This document shows, one piece after another, positions 1 to 14,100 of a stretch of DNA of 64,000 nt (its first letter is position 1; each line of letters opens with the position of its first letter). This DNA comes from Cladopsammia gracilis (taxonomy: Eukaryota > Cnidaria > Anthozoa > Scleractinia > Dendrophylliidae): contig JAJGOT010000501.1 in assembly GCA_022457155.1 (NCBI GenBank), positions 248,001 through 312,000 of the forward strand. The letters are read 5' to 3'. The translations under genes were made by a program, and so were the position numbers. A model generated the notes under the pieces. That model ran no database searches and was not told the origin of the DNA. It worked only from the letters and a program-made list of their open reading frames with translations.

Positions 1-3000
1 TAGAATCAGTAATCAGTAGTTGCATAAGGGGTAATTTTTGTGTTTAGTTTCTGCAGTTGAAAAAGAGTAGCCTGCGAATACAGCCGCCTCTCATCGCTCC
101 CGGCCGCTAGGCGCGTTCGCGCGAGAGAGCGATGAGAGGCGGCTGTATTCACAGGCTAGAAAAAGAGTTCCCCTCAATTTAATTATGTGAAATATCTTGA
201 TAGTGCTATCATTTGTTGGTGTCTTTTCACAGTTGTCTTTTCCTTTGTTTCTTGCTAAGCAGAATTTTGTCCAAGATTTCTGTGCAGTTCTATGAGATCA
301 AGCTATTTAAAACCTTAATAACATTCCAATAAACGGTATTGGCACACAATGGAGAGAATAATTTTTGACTGTTGTCTAACTATGAAAGGAAAAAAATGAA
401 ACATTTTCATGAATCGCCGGAGTCTTTGAGCAACCTCTTTTGGTTTGAAACTGTGTGGACAAATTTACCTCTTTCCTTCACCAAAATTTTATAGCACTGC
501 CCATGCACTGAAATGAACGAATGAATACATGCACCCTTAGAATGCTATATAAGTATGTCCCGGGCTCACAGACGGACGAAATAAATGCGTTTCTCAGTTG
601 TCCCATCTGAATGCCTGAAGTTTATTGTGCGATCGAACACGCATTGGACTCACATTGATTGTGTACATGCGCAGTGAGTACATGTCTTGTTGTTATTCCT
701 ACCCACTCCAGTCCCATTCTTGAAATTCCTGATTTTAAGATAAAAGAAACGTCTAACTTCCACTCTGATTGGTGGAAGTATTCAACGGTCAGATGACGTC
801 AGAACAAGCTCTCAAACAAAGGAAAAAAGACGAGGAGAAAAGGGAATGGGTACAAGTGATCTTGGACCGTTTGAGAATCAGGCTATACCCGGCCTCAATA
901 CCCGGCCAGACTGGCTCTCATGTTCTTTTTAAACTCTACAAATTTCAACGCTCGGAAAATGCATCACATTTTTCGCGCTGAAAATGTTCCTTTTTTCGAC
1001 CTCAGACGCGCGACCTGAACGTTAATGTATGCTTTAAAAAGAAAAGGGATTGGGTTGCAATTGTACCCTTCGGATTCCGCACGATCAGTATCAAGACAAG
1101 AACAAGATAGTTCATAGTGTATTTCCGCTGTATAATGCTAAAGCTCCCTGCTTAGCTTCGCAAATGTTAAATGCTCTTTCCTGAAAGTGTTCAACAGCTT
1201 TGCGTGTCAGGAATCAGCAGAATAGCAAATATTAGGGTTTTTTAAGTCATATCAAGGTCTAATATCGATCAAGATGCTCAACCTCACTTGTATCATCTTT
1301 TCAGTGTTTGTAATAATAATATGTGTAGAAAGTTATGCCTGATAAATCAACTATACTGATTTTTTTCCCATAACAAAGTCAAGTACTGTAATAATTGTGC
1401 CCTGAAGAGAAACTTGGGGAAAAGATATCATTTGGGGAAAAAAGGATCATTTTGTTTTCACGAGAAATGACAAAAGAAAGCTACTCCGGGCTTCATTTCC
1501 TTCCAATATATTGGCATCTTTCCGACTGAAAAGCGCATTCAAATGCCTAAACAATAGAGCTTGCGGCTCACTCGAACATCTAACAGCCATGAGCGCCGTA
1601 TGTCTAAAAATACGACTGATATTATATTATACAACTCACTTGACCGATAAAGTTCTTGCTCGTAAACTATACACATGACAGTCAGCCACATCTGCAGCTC
1701 GTGATTAGATCTGCTCACTGACGTCCACTTAACGGTAACGAAATTGTGTTTACTTAAATAATTTCCATGTTATATCGTCAAATTCCACCATATATACAAC
1801 TAAATTGGATAAAAAAAGATTCGATTCTATAGAGAAAAACAGTAAAAAAAAAAATTAAATCTTTGTTATAATAAAATTGACAAAATATGAGTAATTTGTT
1901 TCTTTAGCCGCACCCTTAATTGACGCTTTATACCTCTTTTTGCTGTTTACTATTTTTGCGAGTTTTGTTTATGCAATTAAACTAATCTTGCAGGTGCGCT
2001 TTTCTTGAGTGATCCATATCCAAAATACCCTTTTTACGACACGTAGCTAAATATTTTCGCTTGCTTCGCTAGTATATATGAACTTGAACTTCTTTTCATG
2101 ATATGCAACAATTCTTTGCCTCTTTTAAGTATAGCTCGCATTACATATGCATAAAAGCCAGACGTGTCACCATACAAAATAATTATAATGCAAATGAAAA
2201 ATCACGTAGAGATGGAGCTAACAGGAAAATACGTGCAACTACAAAGAAATACTTCCAGGCTACGGTTTGACAAAGCACGAAAACTATTAACTCAACATAT
2301 TTTAGTGCTTTTTTATTGCCGTCGCAATATTAGTTTGTAATTTTTTTTTGAACAATATTATTTCAACTTAGAAACTTCACAATATCGCGCCGTTTGTTTT
2401 CTCACATCTCCTCGTCCGTTCTTACATGCTCTCAGTTAACTTACGTTTTATTGAACTGGTCACAATGGCACGCTGTGTGTGGTTCACTTGGATAAATACG
2501 CGCGTTTTTTGTAAAACATTAAGTCATTTCGAAAGAATTTCCGGCTCGTATTAACCAATCAGAAATTTGTAGGCATTTTGCGAAAATTACCCCGAGCTTG
2601 TGTCAGTTTCCTTGTTTGTCGCCATTCGAATCCGATGTTACTATAGAAATAACCCTATGGCATGAAGCGTATACATGTCATAGATTGCTTTCACTTTAAA
2701 GGTGTTTTCATTTGTTAGGTTTCAATTGCGCTGTTATAGTTTTGTTATTTTATCTCAAGATTGCCGCGAGTTTTTATTTGTGTAAGTGTATAAACAAAAC
2801 TATTGCTTGTGCGTGCTAACTTTCATGTGCGCAATTTACTCACGCAAACATATTACTAAAAAGTTTGATGTCATTTTTGTTCCGCAAGCCTAAAAGCTTA
2901 TTCAAGACGTACAAATTCAGAGAAGCGTCTGAACCAGCCTTCATGAATTCAGAATATTTTATGCCTAATTTCCTTATGAATTGAATTTGGAATATGTTTT

Positions 3001-3247
3001 GATTAAAGGAACGTAAAGATTACGTCAATCAAGATTTGCTTTGCGTCACTTGATGGCGGGCACGTTTTGCTTTGTGTCACGTGATGCGGGTCATGCCGAT
3101 AGTACTGGTATTGTAGTTATAGAAACAAATTTAGCGAGCGTAAATCCAAATGTCTTGACATCTTCTTCCAGGAGCCTAGTTGAATAAGCTTTTGAATCGA
3201 GGTTGCGTCAATCTCCGAAAACAATTTCACATGCATGAACTAAATGG
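1..3247. other. AT-rich non-coding stretch upstream of the spondin exons
   Basis: Apart from the palindrome at 68-158 I see no supported exon. Upstream spondin exons (signal peptide, possible reeler domain) should lie here or before the window, but no cysteine pattern was recognised. The open frame at 769-981 has no recognisable domain. Confidence 0.5.
68..158. repeat. Short foldback element (palindrome)
   Basis: Inverted arms of about 32 bp begin TAGCCTGCGAATACAGCC and close with the complement ending CAGGCTA; the GC-rich loop is about 27 bp. A partial copy of the same arm (GAGCGATGAGAGGCGGCTGT) lies at 22207-22272, so this is a dispersed family. Confidence 0.75.
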
Positions 3248-3635
3248 TATACACCGAATGCAAATATGGCCGTCCAACAATTTTTTGTTTGGACAGGTTC
3301 TCAAGAAAAGAAAAGTAATTGAATAACGATAAAGATTAGGTCAAAATAAGTCACTGTGTGCATTTTCAAGGCCATATTCTTATTTTAGGAGAAGTTGCAG
3401 GCAATCAAATTTTGGGAAAAACATGAAAGCGAGGCTAGTTAGGATAGAATGTCTTTTCTCATACAAATACTTTAAATTTCAGTGAGCCATAACTTCGCAA
3501 CCGTTAAACCAAAAACACTCAAACTTTGCAAGATGATACACTTAGCAGCACTTGTTTACGTGATATCATTAATTTCTCTGGACACCTGGCCAAACAAAAA
3601 ATTGCCTGGCGGCCATATTTGCATTCGGTGTATAC
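3248..3635. mobile_element. TIR element (388 bp), non-autonomous
   Basis: About 55-bp imperfect terminal inverted repeats begin GTATACACCGAATGC and contain CAAATATGGCCG and ATTTTTTGTTTGG; the right arm reads the complement up to 3635. No coding capacity. Probably a MITE. Confidence 0.7.
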
Positions 3636-4189
3636 TTTATATTATTCAAAAGCAACATTGGTGAAAAGCAAGAGATTATAATTGGACACTGTCCAATTAT
3701 TTTCTCTTGTGAAAAGTTAGACTCCATTTTTAATACATAGAGCGATTCTCCCCGAGTGTTTGTGATTTTTTTTATCCGCCAGTAGTTGACAGGATGAAAA
3801 CAAGCTTTTCTCGTGTTCCCTGTAAAAATATCCCTAATATGGAAACAGGCTTGTTTGATTGACCTAATAGAATGCCGAAAAGCGATTGACGTCAAAGAGA
3901 ATAGCTACTAGTTTTTTAGCTCGCAACCCGTTCGCTTTGCTTGGTGTGTTCGCAAGCAAATCGGCTCTGGTTTTGGTTTTGAAAGCCGCCCTGTTTCGTA
4001 CAGCTCGCTAGCTTTCATGTGAATGATTCCAGCCTAGGATTTCATCCACAGAGTTAAAAGTTAGAATCAGCTTGCACAGTATAAAAAGCAGCACCACCAC
4101 AAGAAATTACTACTTGATAGCTTGTGTTAGAATGGGCAATGGTTAGGATTGCATCTACTTACTCTTACGTTAGCAGCACCTTGTAGAAT

Positions 4190-4399
4190 ACAGCTATTTC
4201 AATTAACGTTGTCGGATGAAATCTCAAAGCCAAGACCGCAAGATAGTATGGTTAGTTGTAAATAGCCATTGCATAAAAATCCCATACTACCTTGTGGTCT
4301 TATATAAGCTGTGTTTTACAAGGCCAATGAAAATAGAGGTTTCGGAGAGTTGCTACACTACTGCCTTTTTCATCCGACAACGTTAATTGAAGTAGCTGT
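4190..4399. mobile_element. MITE-like inverted repeat (210 bp)
   Basis: Terminal arms of about 32 bp, ACAGCTATTTCAATTAACG and the complement ending AGTAGCTGT, enclose a second pair (AGATAGTATGG / CCATACTACCTTG). An adjoining inverted pair at 4403-4435 and 4637-4672 (AGAAATCCATAAGTGG) suggests a larger, decayed structure. Confidence 0.65.
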
Positions 4400-4999
4400 A
4401 TACCAGAAATCCATAAGTGGGTTGAAACCTGTAATGCGCATTCACAGCTTCCGAATATTCAGTTTTTGCTTAGTACCATATTTGGAAACCCCTCGGGCTC
4501 TAGATTGGAAGCAAGTTGTTCTAGCGAATTGATTGATCAATATTTTTATCTTTTATCTTTTCCAAATATGGCAGTTACAACTTCTTAGCAAATTGAATAA
4601 TCTGAAGCTTGTTTTGAAGCGTACAAGAGACAGTTGCACGTTTCAACCCATGCCACTTATGGATTTCTGAAAATACTTAACAGCACCATTGGAAAGTGCT
4701 GCGGGATCGACGCCGACTCGTAAATAGCTCTAATTTTGAACAGTGAAAATTTAGAATACAGTACTTTGTTTACCTGCTGTCTCAAAACTGAGGCTGACTT
4801 GCCTTTTTCACAATAATTTAACATTTTATGACTTATAGAGTTTTTTTATTTTATTTAACAGCCCTCGAGCTGAATGGGCTACCGTTACTTATATTTACTA
4901 AGAAAATTATTTCTTTGATAACTATCAGTTAAATGGCCACACGTTTGGATTTTGTCCACACGTCCTCCCTTTACTCATGTAAACGTTTGATATTTGTAG

Positions 5000-5107
5000 A
5001 TGAAAGAATACAAGGGAAAGCATTAGACCAGCTTGGGGATGATCTGCAAAATGATAAATATGCCTGCTGTGCATGTGGCGGAGCAACGTACGACATCACA
5101 TTCATAG
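5000..5107 (+). CDS. Spondin exon: start of Spondin_N domain
   Basis: Acceptor ATATTTGTAG precedes 5000 and donor G|GTAAAA follows 5107. Phase 1 at both ends. It encodes DERIQGKALDQLG, then the cysteine cluster ACCACGGA and the first beta strand YDITFIG. The CCACG motif aligns with the start of the F-spondin Spondin_N domain. The reading frame stays open 67 nt upstream to an ATG at 4933, but that stretch has no signal-peptide character, so I prefer the splice acceptor. Confidence 0.75.
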
Positions 5108-8100
5108 GTAAAAGGATCTTCATTTTAAAGGAGCAATTTTCAATAGGCCATTTGCATGATGGCGTCATTTGACTACAACTACCAGAATTCATTTCGTTTT
5201 TCCTTTCTTATTTAAATTTTGTAATCCCAGTGCGGTTTAAATAACAATAGCCCTAATTTGCACTACAAAACAAAAAACTGAAGGATTCTGGTAGTTGTAG
5301 TCTTATGACGTCATCGTGCAAATGGCCTATTGAGTGTCGTAAAACGAACACTAAAGTAATCACTCTGACCAATCACAACAGAGGCAAGCAATCCAATCAA
5401 CCAATCAAAACTCGAAGCAAATACATGAAGCCGGTGCCAAGCGCGGGAAAACGCGTACGAGTAAGTCACGAATGATTTTGGTTTTTCATCTGATTGGTTT
5501 AGAAAGTGGCGCGAGATTTTTTAGCCAATCACAAAACGTATCACGCAAAACCAAAGCAATTGCAAATTGCTGTCGATACTCAATTGAAAGCCGCTCTATT
5601 CATTAAACAATTATAAAAACCCACAACACGCACAGCGGTACGTGTACTCTTTGGGTACAAATTCCCTCTTCCCCCCTCCCTACCCGTGTACATAGTTTCC
5701 TAATGCGCATTTTCAATTCCGCACGTTAACCTTTAGAGTTGCTTTGGTTCTCGCCCTTAACCCAAGGAATTTCTCCACTCGCCCATAAAAAAGCAACATT
5801 TTAAACAATTTTTTCTTTGCCACCCATCACTAAATATGTTCTTAAAACACACAACAAAAAAAGACAAGGAACTAACAGTTTCTTTCTACTGAAAGGTAAA
5901 TGGACGAAAGCCACATATCCTCAAGATTTTCCTGGAATCATGGCTCGCTGGTCTCCTTTGATCGGTGCTTCGCACAGCAAAGATTATATCGTATGGGAAT
6001 ATGGAGGGATGGCCTCCCCCGGTGTCACCACAGTCAGTGAGTGGGGAGCTGTTGATAAACTGGAAAAGGAAATGAAAAGTCAGGGGGAGAACGTCTTCAG
6101 GTTAGACTTAAAAACAGCACTCACTTGGTTTTTAACTGAGTTAGTGGGCACATTCAGAGGAACAATATTTAACTTGAGTAGTACTTGGATCATTCACCGG
6201 GATAAAGACATTATTAGTAATAATATTTTATACTAATATTATTTGACACAAGCTTCAAGTAGAATGAAAATGATTTGGTTTTGAAAATATGAATTTAGTA
6301 CCATTTTACTGACACAATCCTCGGCAATCAGATGTCATTCAGTTGCGATACGTATTGAGGGATAATTTCCTTCGATTCAGGCGTCGGTTCGTGTTTTCCC
6401 GCGCTTGGTACCAGGTGCAATTTTGCCGCCCACCGCCAGTTTCCCGCGCTTGTCTACTTGTGAAAACCTTTTCTCGCGCCTGCTACCGGTTTATTGTTTT
6501 TCCGCCCTAGTATCGGTTGCATATTTTGTCACTTGTTGTGGTCAGTCTACTGGGTTTGCTGTGGCAAGAATGTGAGAGATTTGGTGTCATCTGTATTATT
6601 TAAAGCGGTCAAAAATATTTGCGCTGTGTTATAGTTTAGCAAAACAAATTGTAAAGGTGAGGCGCGCATGTTACGGTACACCATTTTATAGCACTTAGTC
6701 TGATAAAGGCCTGGTTTTCACTTGCGAGATAAGCATATAAGCATGAGCGGAAGCATAACAGCGCTTATGTCAAGTGAAAAAGGGCCCGGCATAAGCATTG
6801 GCATAAGCACAAGCGCAAGCATCAGCATAAGCACAAGCACAAGCACAAGCGTAAGCATAAGCATAAGGATTAGCATAAGCGCTAGCATAAGCATTAGCAT
6901 AAGCACAAGCGTAAGCGTAAGCATAAGCATAAGCATAAGCGCAAGCATAAGCATTAGCATAAGCATAAGCACAAGCGTAAGCGTAAGCATAAGCATAAGC
7001 ATAAGCATAAGCGCAAGCATAAGCACAAGCGCAAGCGCAAGCGCAAGCATAAGCATAAGCATAAGCATGAACATGAGCATGAGCATAAGCATAAGCATAA
7101 GCATTAGCATAAGTATAAGCATAAGCATAAGCACAAACACAAGCATAAACATAAGCATGAGCATAAGAATAAGCATTAGCATTAGTATAAGCATAAGCAT
7201 TAGCATAAGTATAAGCACAAACACAAGCATAAGCATAAGCATGAGCATAAGAATAAGCATAAGCATAAGCATAAGCATAAGCATAAGCATAAGCATAAAC
7301 ATAAGCATAAGCACAAACACAAGCATAAGCATAAGCATGAGCATAAGCATAAGCGCAAGCATAAGTATAAGCATAAGCATAAACATAAGCATAAGCACAA
7401 GCACAAGCATAAGCATAAGCACAAGCATAAGCATAAGCATAAGCATGAGCATAAGAATAAGCATAAGCATAAGCATAAGCATAAGCATAAGCATAAGCAT
7501 AAACATAAGCATAAGCACAAACACAAGCATAAGCATAAGCACAAACACAAGCATAAGCATGAGCATAAGCATAAGAATAAGCATAAGCATAAGCATAAGC
7601 ATAAACATAAGCATAAGCACAAACACAAGCATAAGCATAAGCATGAGCATAAGCATAAGCGCAAGCATAAGTATAAGCATAAGCATAAACATAAGCATAA
7701 GCATAAGCATAAGCACAAGCACAAGCATAAGCATAAGCACAAGCACAAGCACAAGCATAAGCATAAGCATAAGCATAAGCATAACCATAAGCATAAAGCC
7801 CGGTCCTCACTTGCGACGCAAGCATAAACATAAGCATAAGCATAAGAAGCTTATGCGCTAGTGAGGACGGCCATGACATAAGCAGAAGCATAAGCATGAG
7901 CATAAGAATATCAAAACCTTGCAAATGATAACCGTGTCCTCACTGGAATTAACAGCGACATAAGCATAAGCATAAGAAGAACGCAAGGTTTGATATTCTT
8001 ATGCTTATGCTTATGCTTATGTCACGGCTGTCCTCACTAGCGCATAAGCTTTCTTATGCTTATGCTTATGCTTATGCTTATGCTTGCGTCGCAAGTGAGG

Positions 8101-11100
8101 ACCGGGCTTAACCATAACCATAAGCATAACCATAAGCATAAACATGGCATGATCGCAAAGGAAACAGTTTTGAATGTACCATATACGTCTCCAAGTTTCA
8201 TTGTCATAGTTTTAATGCTCTCAAAGTTACGAATGTGCCCCTCCCCTTCCCCCCCCCCCCCCCCCCGCCACCCACTCCACCCACACTCCCCACCCCAAGC
8301 CTCGGGAACTCCAAAAAAGCCTAAAATAAAATTAAGCAAAACCAGTTGGACTTCTAATAACGTGTTTGTCCTGTTTGTTCTTATTTTCAGCATCGTCAAG
8401 ACTAGAATGCTGTACAGGAGTCAAGGCCAGGTATCCACTACATTCAAAGCGGACAGCAGACGTAATCTCGTGTCAGTACTAGCAAAGATAACGCCTAGTC
8501 CTGACTGGAACGTCGGCGTGGACCGGGTTAACATGTGTGACAGAAATTGCACGTGGAGGAAACAAATAATCAAGGATCTTTATCCATGGGATGCAGGTAA
8601 CGACAAAAATTATTTTAATCATTCATTCTATTTGTTAATGTTTGTTCCTTTTAATTGGCCGAGAAAAGAAAGAATGATACCGAAAACATACAAATTAACT
8701 GGGAGAAGACTCGGACTATGGCATGAGCCTTTACGTCTTATGCACTTTACGTCTTAACGCTTATTTGTCACGCTTACCATTTTTATGTAAGCCGCGTCGA
8801 GATGGTCTTAATGTGAGCACTACGCGAAACCGTCTTTATTTCTGAATTTTGCAAACTACTACATGCATTGCAAACAAGACTAGCGAGTGAAGAGACCTGC
8901 GTGCCCTTGGATGGAAGAGAACAACGTACAGCAAACAAAAAACGTTTTTCTTGCATTCTCCTTCATAAGCGCTCGCTTACGCTCCCTTCCTTTTGTGCCA
9001 CTTTCACGATCTTCCGAGAAGCTGATTGGAAAGAGGTAAACTAGTGCTATTGCCTCAAGATTGTTCTGTTCTTTAAAAAATGCAGCAAATTTTAAGCGCA
9101 ATGGCTTTATCTTGAACGTGGAGGATCGCAAATGTTACCAAAATTAAAACCCTCCCTAAAATCACAGTTTTTATAAAAGTTTGAGAGAAAAAAAAGAAAG
9201 ATATATGTTATGTTATCTCCTGTCACAGCAGCTAATATAAAAGATGGTACATAGTTGAACAGAGATATGACATTTATTTTTCTTCGAGTTCAACACGAGA
9301 AAAGAAATATATTTCCAAGCAGCCGTGTATTATTTTGTTAATTATTATATAAACGACTCTTATTACGAATACTGTCCGAAGACGGTTGTACGAACGTTTC
9401 CGATCATTTTCCGAAATTTTCCGAATATTTCCGAGAAAGATCCGAAAATGTTTCGATTGTAGAACAATACTTTTTTGCTTGTTTAACATTTAGAACAAGA
9501 GCAAACATGTTAGCTAACATAAAGATATTTGAAGATAAAATTGATATCTTCACATGTGTCGAGATATGATTTTTCCGCGGTGGTCGGGAGAAATCATTGT
9601 ACATATTTCACCGAAGTTTGTATATAATAATCACGTTTATCAACCTCTTCAGGTACCGATGACGGCATTACGTTCACCTCAGCCAACAGGAAATCAGAAC
9701 CACAACAGCCAATACAGAATATCACCAGACACACGCATCAGCATCCAAAAGGATCATTTCCCGACCGGGACGACGGTGACGTCATACGACCCTTTGGTCA
9801 GATCAAACTACAGCTTATGCACACATCCGGAGCATGCACTGAACCAAGACATATTCCCTTCCCTGGAATAGGTGAGTACATCCGGTCTTAATTAAAGAGC
9901 GGTTTTCACTCGAGGGTAGGGTCGTAAAACCAAAACCAAAGTAAACAGAGGAAGACAATTCAATGACCCAATCAGAGTTTGAAGCAAATACATGTCGCCG
10001 GCGCCAAGCGCGGGAAAACGCGTACGAGTAAGTCGCGATTTGTTTTGGTTTAACTTCTGACGGGTTGATAAAGTGGCGCGAGATTTTTTAGACAGTCACA
10101 AAGCGTAGTAATTCAAAACCTAAGCAATTGCAAAATTACTTTCGACGCTCAATTGAAAACCGCTCTATGGCTGCTGGCCAAATATCATATCATCCGCATC
10201 ACGTCCGCATGTTAATATACATATAGGAATCTCGAAGGAAGGTCTTGAGATTATGCTTATTAAATTATCCCCCAAACACACACAAACTGGTATAGAACAC
10301 ATGTTACAACACCGGAAATTCTATGTTCTACTCTTTTTGAACAGTGTATGAGCATGCATGGCTTGGCTTAACGACCCGGCTAAGTTTGTCAGTATAACCC
10401 TATGCCAATCACAAAGAAACCACAAAGACAGCTCGAAGCTAAACGTGCACCCGGTACCACGTGTGAGAAAATACGCGTAATGTCCGGCTAAAGAATGAGC
10501 TGGTGTCTCTTAAAAGGGAAGTAAAGTGGGAAGTTGATTGTATACACATCCCTTCAACTGAAATAATGTTTATTTTTTTTTTTCTGGTTTCCGTTTCACA
10601 TCTAGCGGATAGAGTTCATTGTGAAGTATCCCGTTGGTCGTCATGGTTACCGTGTTCGGTCACGTGTGGTCATGGTGTTCAGCAAAGGGGCCGAGCAATT
10701 ACCAAGAAACCAATGAATGACGGGATACCATGTCCAAAAGAAGTGGATACCAGGCCTTGCATTCTGCGCAACTGTTCCGGTAGGTGTTACGTGACTTCTC
10801 CTGTTTTGACTGGGTTCGATTGTCCACGTGCGCATGTACGTACAGCCTCTTTGTGAAGAACAAAACCGAAGCTGGTCAGCCTGTGTTGTATTAGACTGCG
10901 AGTGGTCCCTCATTTTTGTTCAGGGATAGTAGAGCGAGCGAAACGCGAGCGCGAGAAAGGGGTGATTTTCACGCGCGCTCGCGTTTCGCTCGCCTACTGT
11001 CCCTGAAGAAAAATGAGGGACTACTCGTAGTCTAGTGTTGTATGCGCAAAAGTAATATTAACCTGCGTGGCAGGCGCTAGAAAGAGGATGGGCAAAGGAG

Positions 11101-14100
11101 CGCCAGCCATGTAGGTAAGTCTTCACAAGCCTAATGGCTTACAACTGCCGGAGCTTAACCCGGTTTCTGAAGCAAGAAGCGACTGAGAGTATTACTACTC
11201 CCCCCTAGATGGGATGCTGGTCCATCGCAAAGTTACCCCACTAGTTGTGATGATGGAGCTTCGTAATTATTACCGCACAATACCCAACCATAGGTAAGAT
11301 AAGGATATACAAGGGCATAATAAATACTTATATTTACATTTATACTATTGTTTACTATAGATAGGCTTAGCCTAATAGCGGAGCTCTTAACAGAAAGCTG
11401 ATGGTAAGCTTATCTATAAAAGTGAAAGGTCGGAAGCACAAGAATTAAGATTAACGACCGGGCTACTTTTCAATTTAGTAATTCTCAAAAACAGTATTGC
11501 GAGACCATCGTGCATAGTACATTTAGAGTGTACAAAAGCTCACAAAAGTAACTTTTTCTCGGTCTAGAATAACCACATCTGTTCCGTATCGAAAATTGCC
11601 CGAGAAAGTGATTTGGAAATCAAAATTGCAAAAAATACACAGACATCTTTGCATAAGGCGACGCGAGTTAAGTAAGAACTATAAAATCCAAGTCTTGTTT
11701 TATGTGCATAAGATCGCTTTTCAACCTATGCCGGATGAAAGAACAAACACATAAAAATGGACAAAAAAATCTTCTTTTGAAAAATTTTATTCAAATATAG
11801 TTTTTAGTTTGTTTAAAAGCAAAAAGCGTTTTATTAGCGTATCGAGGAGCTGTCTTCGGTGAAACTCAAGATATCAATACGACTGAATTTGAGCCGTTTT
11901 ATAAACATTTCTCCAAAACTAACGAGAACACAAAGAAATACTGAAGTCAATCACAAATTGATATCAACATAAATTTCCATCGAAAGATGTAATTTGATTC
12001 CTCGCGAAGCGAGGGCCGAAGGCCCGAGCGTAGCGAGGTTAATAAATTTGGCGGCCGAAGGCCGCCCGGGTGCTCGGGTCTCGGGAGCTGAGCCACGCGA
12101 ATTCGAGCGAAAAATATATTTATATTCATATATATATATATATATACCTGAAGATGTCCGGCAGTTGCCTGGCAACAAAAATCGCGACCGCTGACAATGG
12201 CGTATTATGTTTATTCACAGTAGTGACATAGCGGCCGTGCCGGCGGCCGTTTAACCTTACTCATAGTCTGTCAAAAAATGTTTACTCTCGATGAAACACA
12301 ACCAATTTCTGATACAAATGAGAAAGAACAGCAAAGACAACAACGCTGGATTCCAGAAGTGGCTGGAAATCCTTGTCCGTGAAAATTAACTACCGAAACT
12401 CCGCTAAACGGTGACTTGAAATTCAGCGCAATCGCGATCGAGCAACGAAGACGAACAACGAGAGCATACATTACAAAGACTTCGAACAGCCTAGGCACAC
12501 CGTTTGACTAGGTTCAAACGCCTTGACAAAATGCCGCCATTAGAATTCTGAACGAAACCGATCAGGAGAGGCGACACCGACTGGAAGTATTGGACAAAAT
12601 GATTCTGTTTGTAGACGCAACGAGAGGCGGCAAGAATTACACGATCAGCTAAATACCCGTGACGAATATCTTTCATACCTGATACGGTACGTAGGGAAAA
12701 GCAAACATTGATTACAGGAAAGGCTCAGAGAAGAAGAGCGATTAAGAAATGTAGCTCAAATCACCGGCTAAACTACTGAGAGGATAATCAAACACTGAAA
12801 AATAATTCTCTTACTACACACTGTAATTTGATGTTTATTGTTATTCTCACTAACGTCACTAAGGAACTTTTTAAATGATCAAAACTACAGATAAATGATC
12901 AAAACTACAGATCACACAGGTGGAAATTATTTCCAAAATATACAACATTTACATGATGTAGCATTGTTTGTGAATGAAACAGTGATCGAGTTGTATACGT
13001 ATACAGTATCTTGAGTTTACAGAATTCATAAAATAGTTCAATAAGAAATAGGTAACGAGAATTTCTGTTTACAATTTGAATAAAAACATTTTGTTAGGAA
13101 AAAACAATTTTCTGTTAGCAATCATGACCAGCTAATGACTGTAATGTCAATGTGTAGCAACGTATACATGTAGCTAAACACATGACACATCAACATTACT
13201 GCTTCACATTTATTATTGGAACGGTGATCAGTATGTTAAATCTCCTCACAATATCAGTGTACGAGCAAGTACATAGAGTATACAAATTGAGAACCTGATC
13301 ACCTTCAACATAAGTTGTCTGTGGAAATTGAATACAAATTCACTGTAGCTATATGGCTATGTGAACTGCATTGACACCAGTAAGGAGAATGTTCATCAAC
13401 AAATTAATTTTGATTTCAAGATTTTTAAAGGCGCTAACTGGTCATGAAGGCCTAAGTCCTGGTCTTAACCTACAAATTCTCCATCCAGGTCTCTATACAT
13501 TGCTCATGGTATTTGCAGAGAATCTGTTGCTTCATCTTGAATATTCATGTTTTGTAATCAATTTTGTAATTACCATGACCTGTATCCAAAATATAGTATT
13601 GTTACTGCTGGGAGAATCTCATGCCACTTTCACCATTGAGTTGTTATTTTTTGGACAACATCACTTTTCAGCAGCAGTAACCTCCTGTGATCTCAACCAT
13701 TCAAACGAATAGAGAATTGCATTACCAATTGTTTGATTCCCAGTATATCGAACAAAAACTATAGCAGTATGTAAAGGGAACAAGAGATAGCACTAGCTCA
13801 CAAGTTTCAAAAATGGAATTTAATTGAGACAATCAAAATAAACAGAACACCACTGCATATTGTCCTGGACAGAAGATGGAGGGGGGGGGGGGGGGCAGTC
13901 CCATGGCAGTCCCATGGCAGTTACATGGCAGTTACAGCGACCCACAGCTCAAAACCCAACACTGACCAACACCAGCTCTCCAGCAAGACAGGGCACAAAG
14001 TACAAGTTAAATTGAAGAGACTGAGAACGAAAATGTCTCAACTTTAAATGAGGTCATTGCCATCAAGCAACCCAACCTCTCCATTTAAATCAGAAATTCC

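Larger units (their letters stand above)
6708..8109. mobile_element. Foldback element expanded by an AAGCAT satellite
   Basis: The ends GGCCTGGTTTTCACTTGCGA and TCGCAAGTGAGGACCGGG (ending 8109) are inverted relatives. Inside lie a hairpin at 6713-6781 (TTTTCACTTG/CAAGTGAAAA), a 1 kb hexanucleotide array, and a 127-bp palindrome whose arms are at 7796-7922 and 7983-8109. The motif CCTCACT recurs next to each palindrome end. No transposase. It lies in the spondin intron between 6100 and 8391. Confidence 0.75.

Noticed and set aside
4933..4999. ATG at 4933 as the start of the spondin gene
   Set aside because: The peptide before residue Asp lacks signal-peptide character, and a good acceptor at 4998-4999 fits the phase-1 exon pattern of this gene.
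6718..7924. Long open frames on both strands (Ser-Ile, Leu-Met, Tyr-Ala repeats, up to 384 codons)
   Set aside because: They follow from the stop-free AAGCAT satellite read in several frames; no non-repeat protein sequence.
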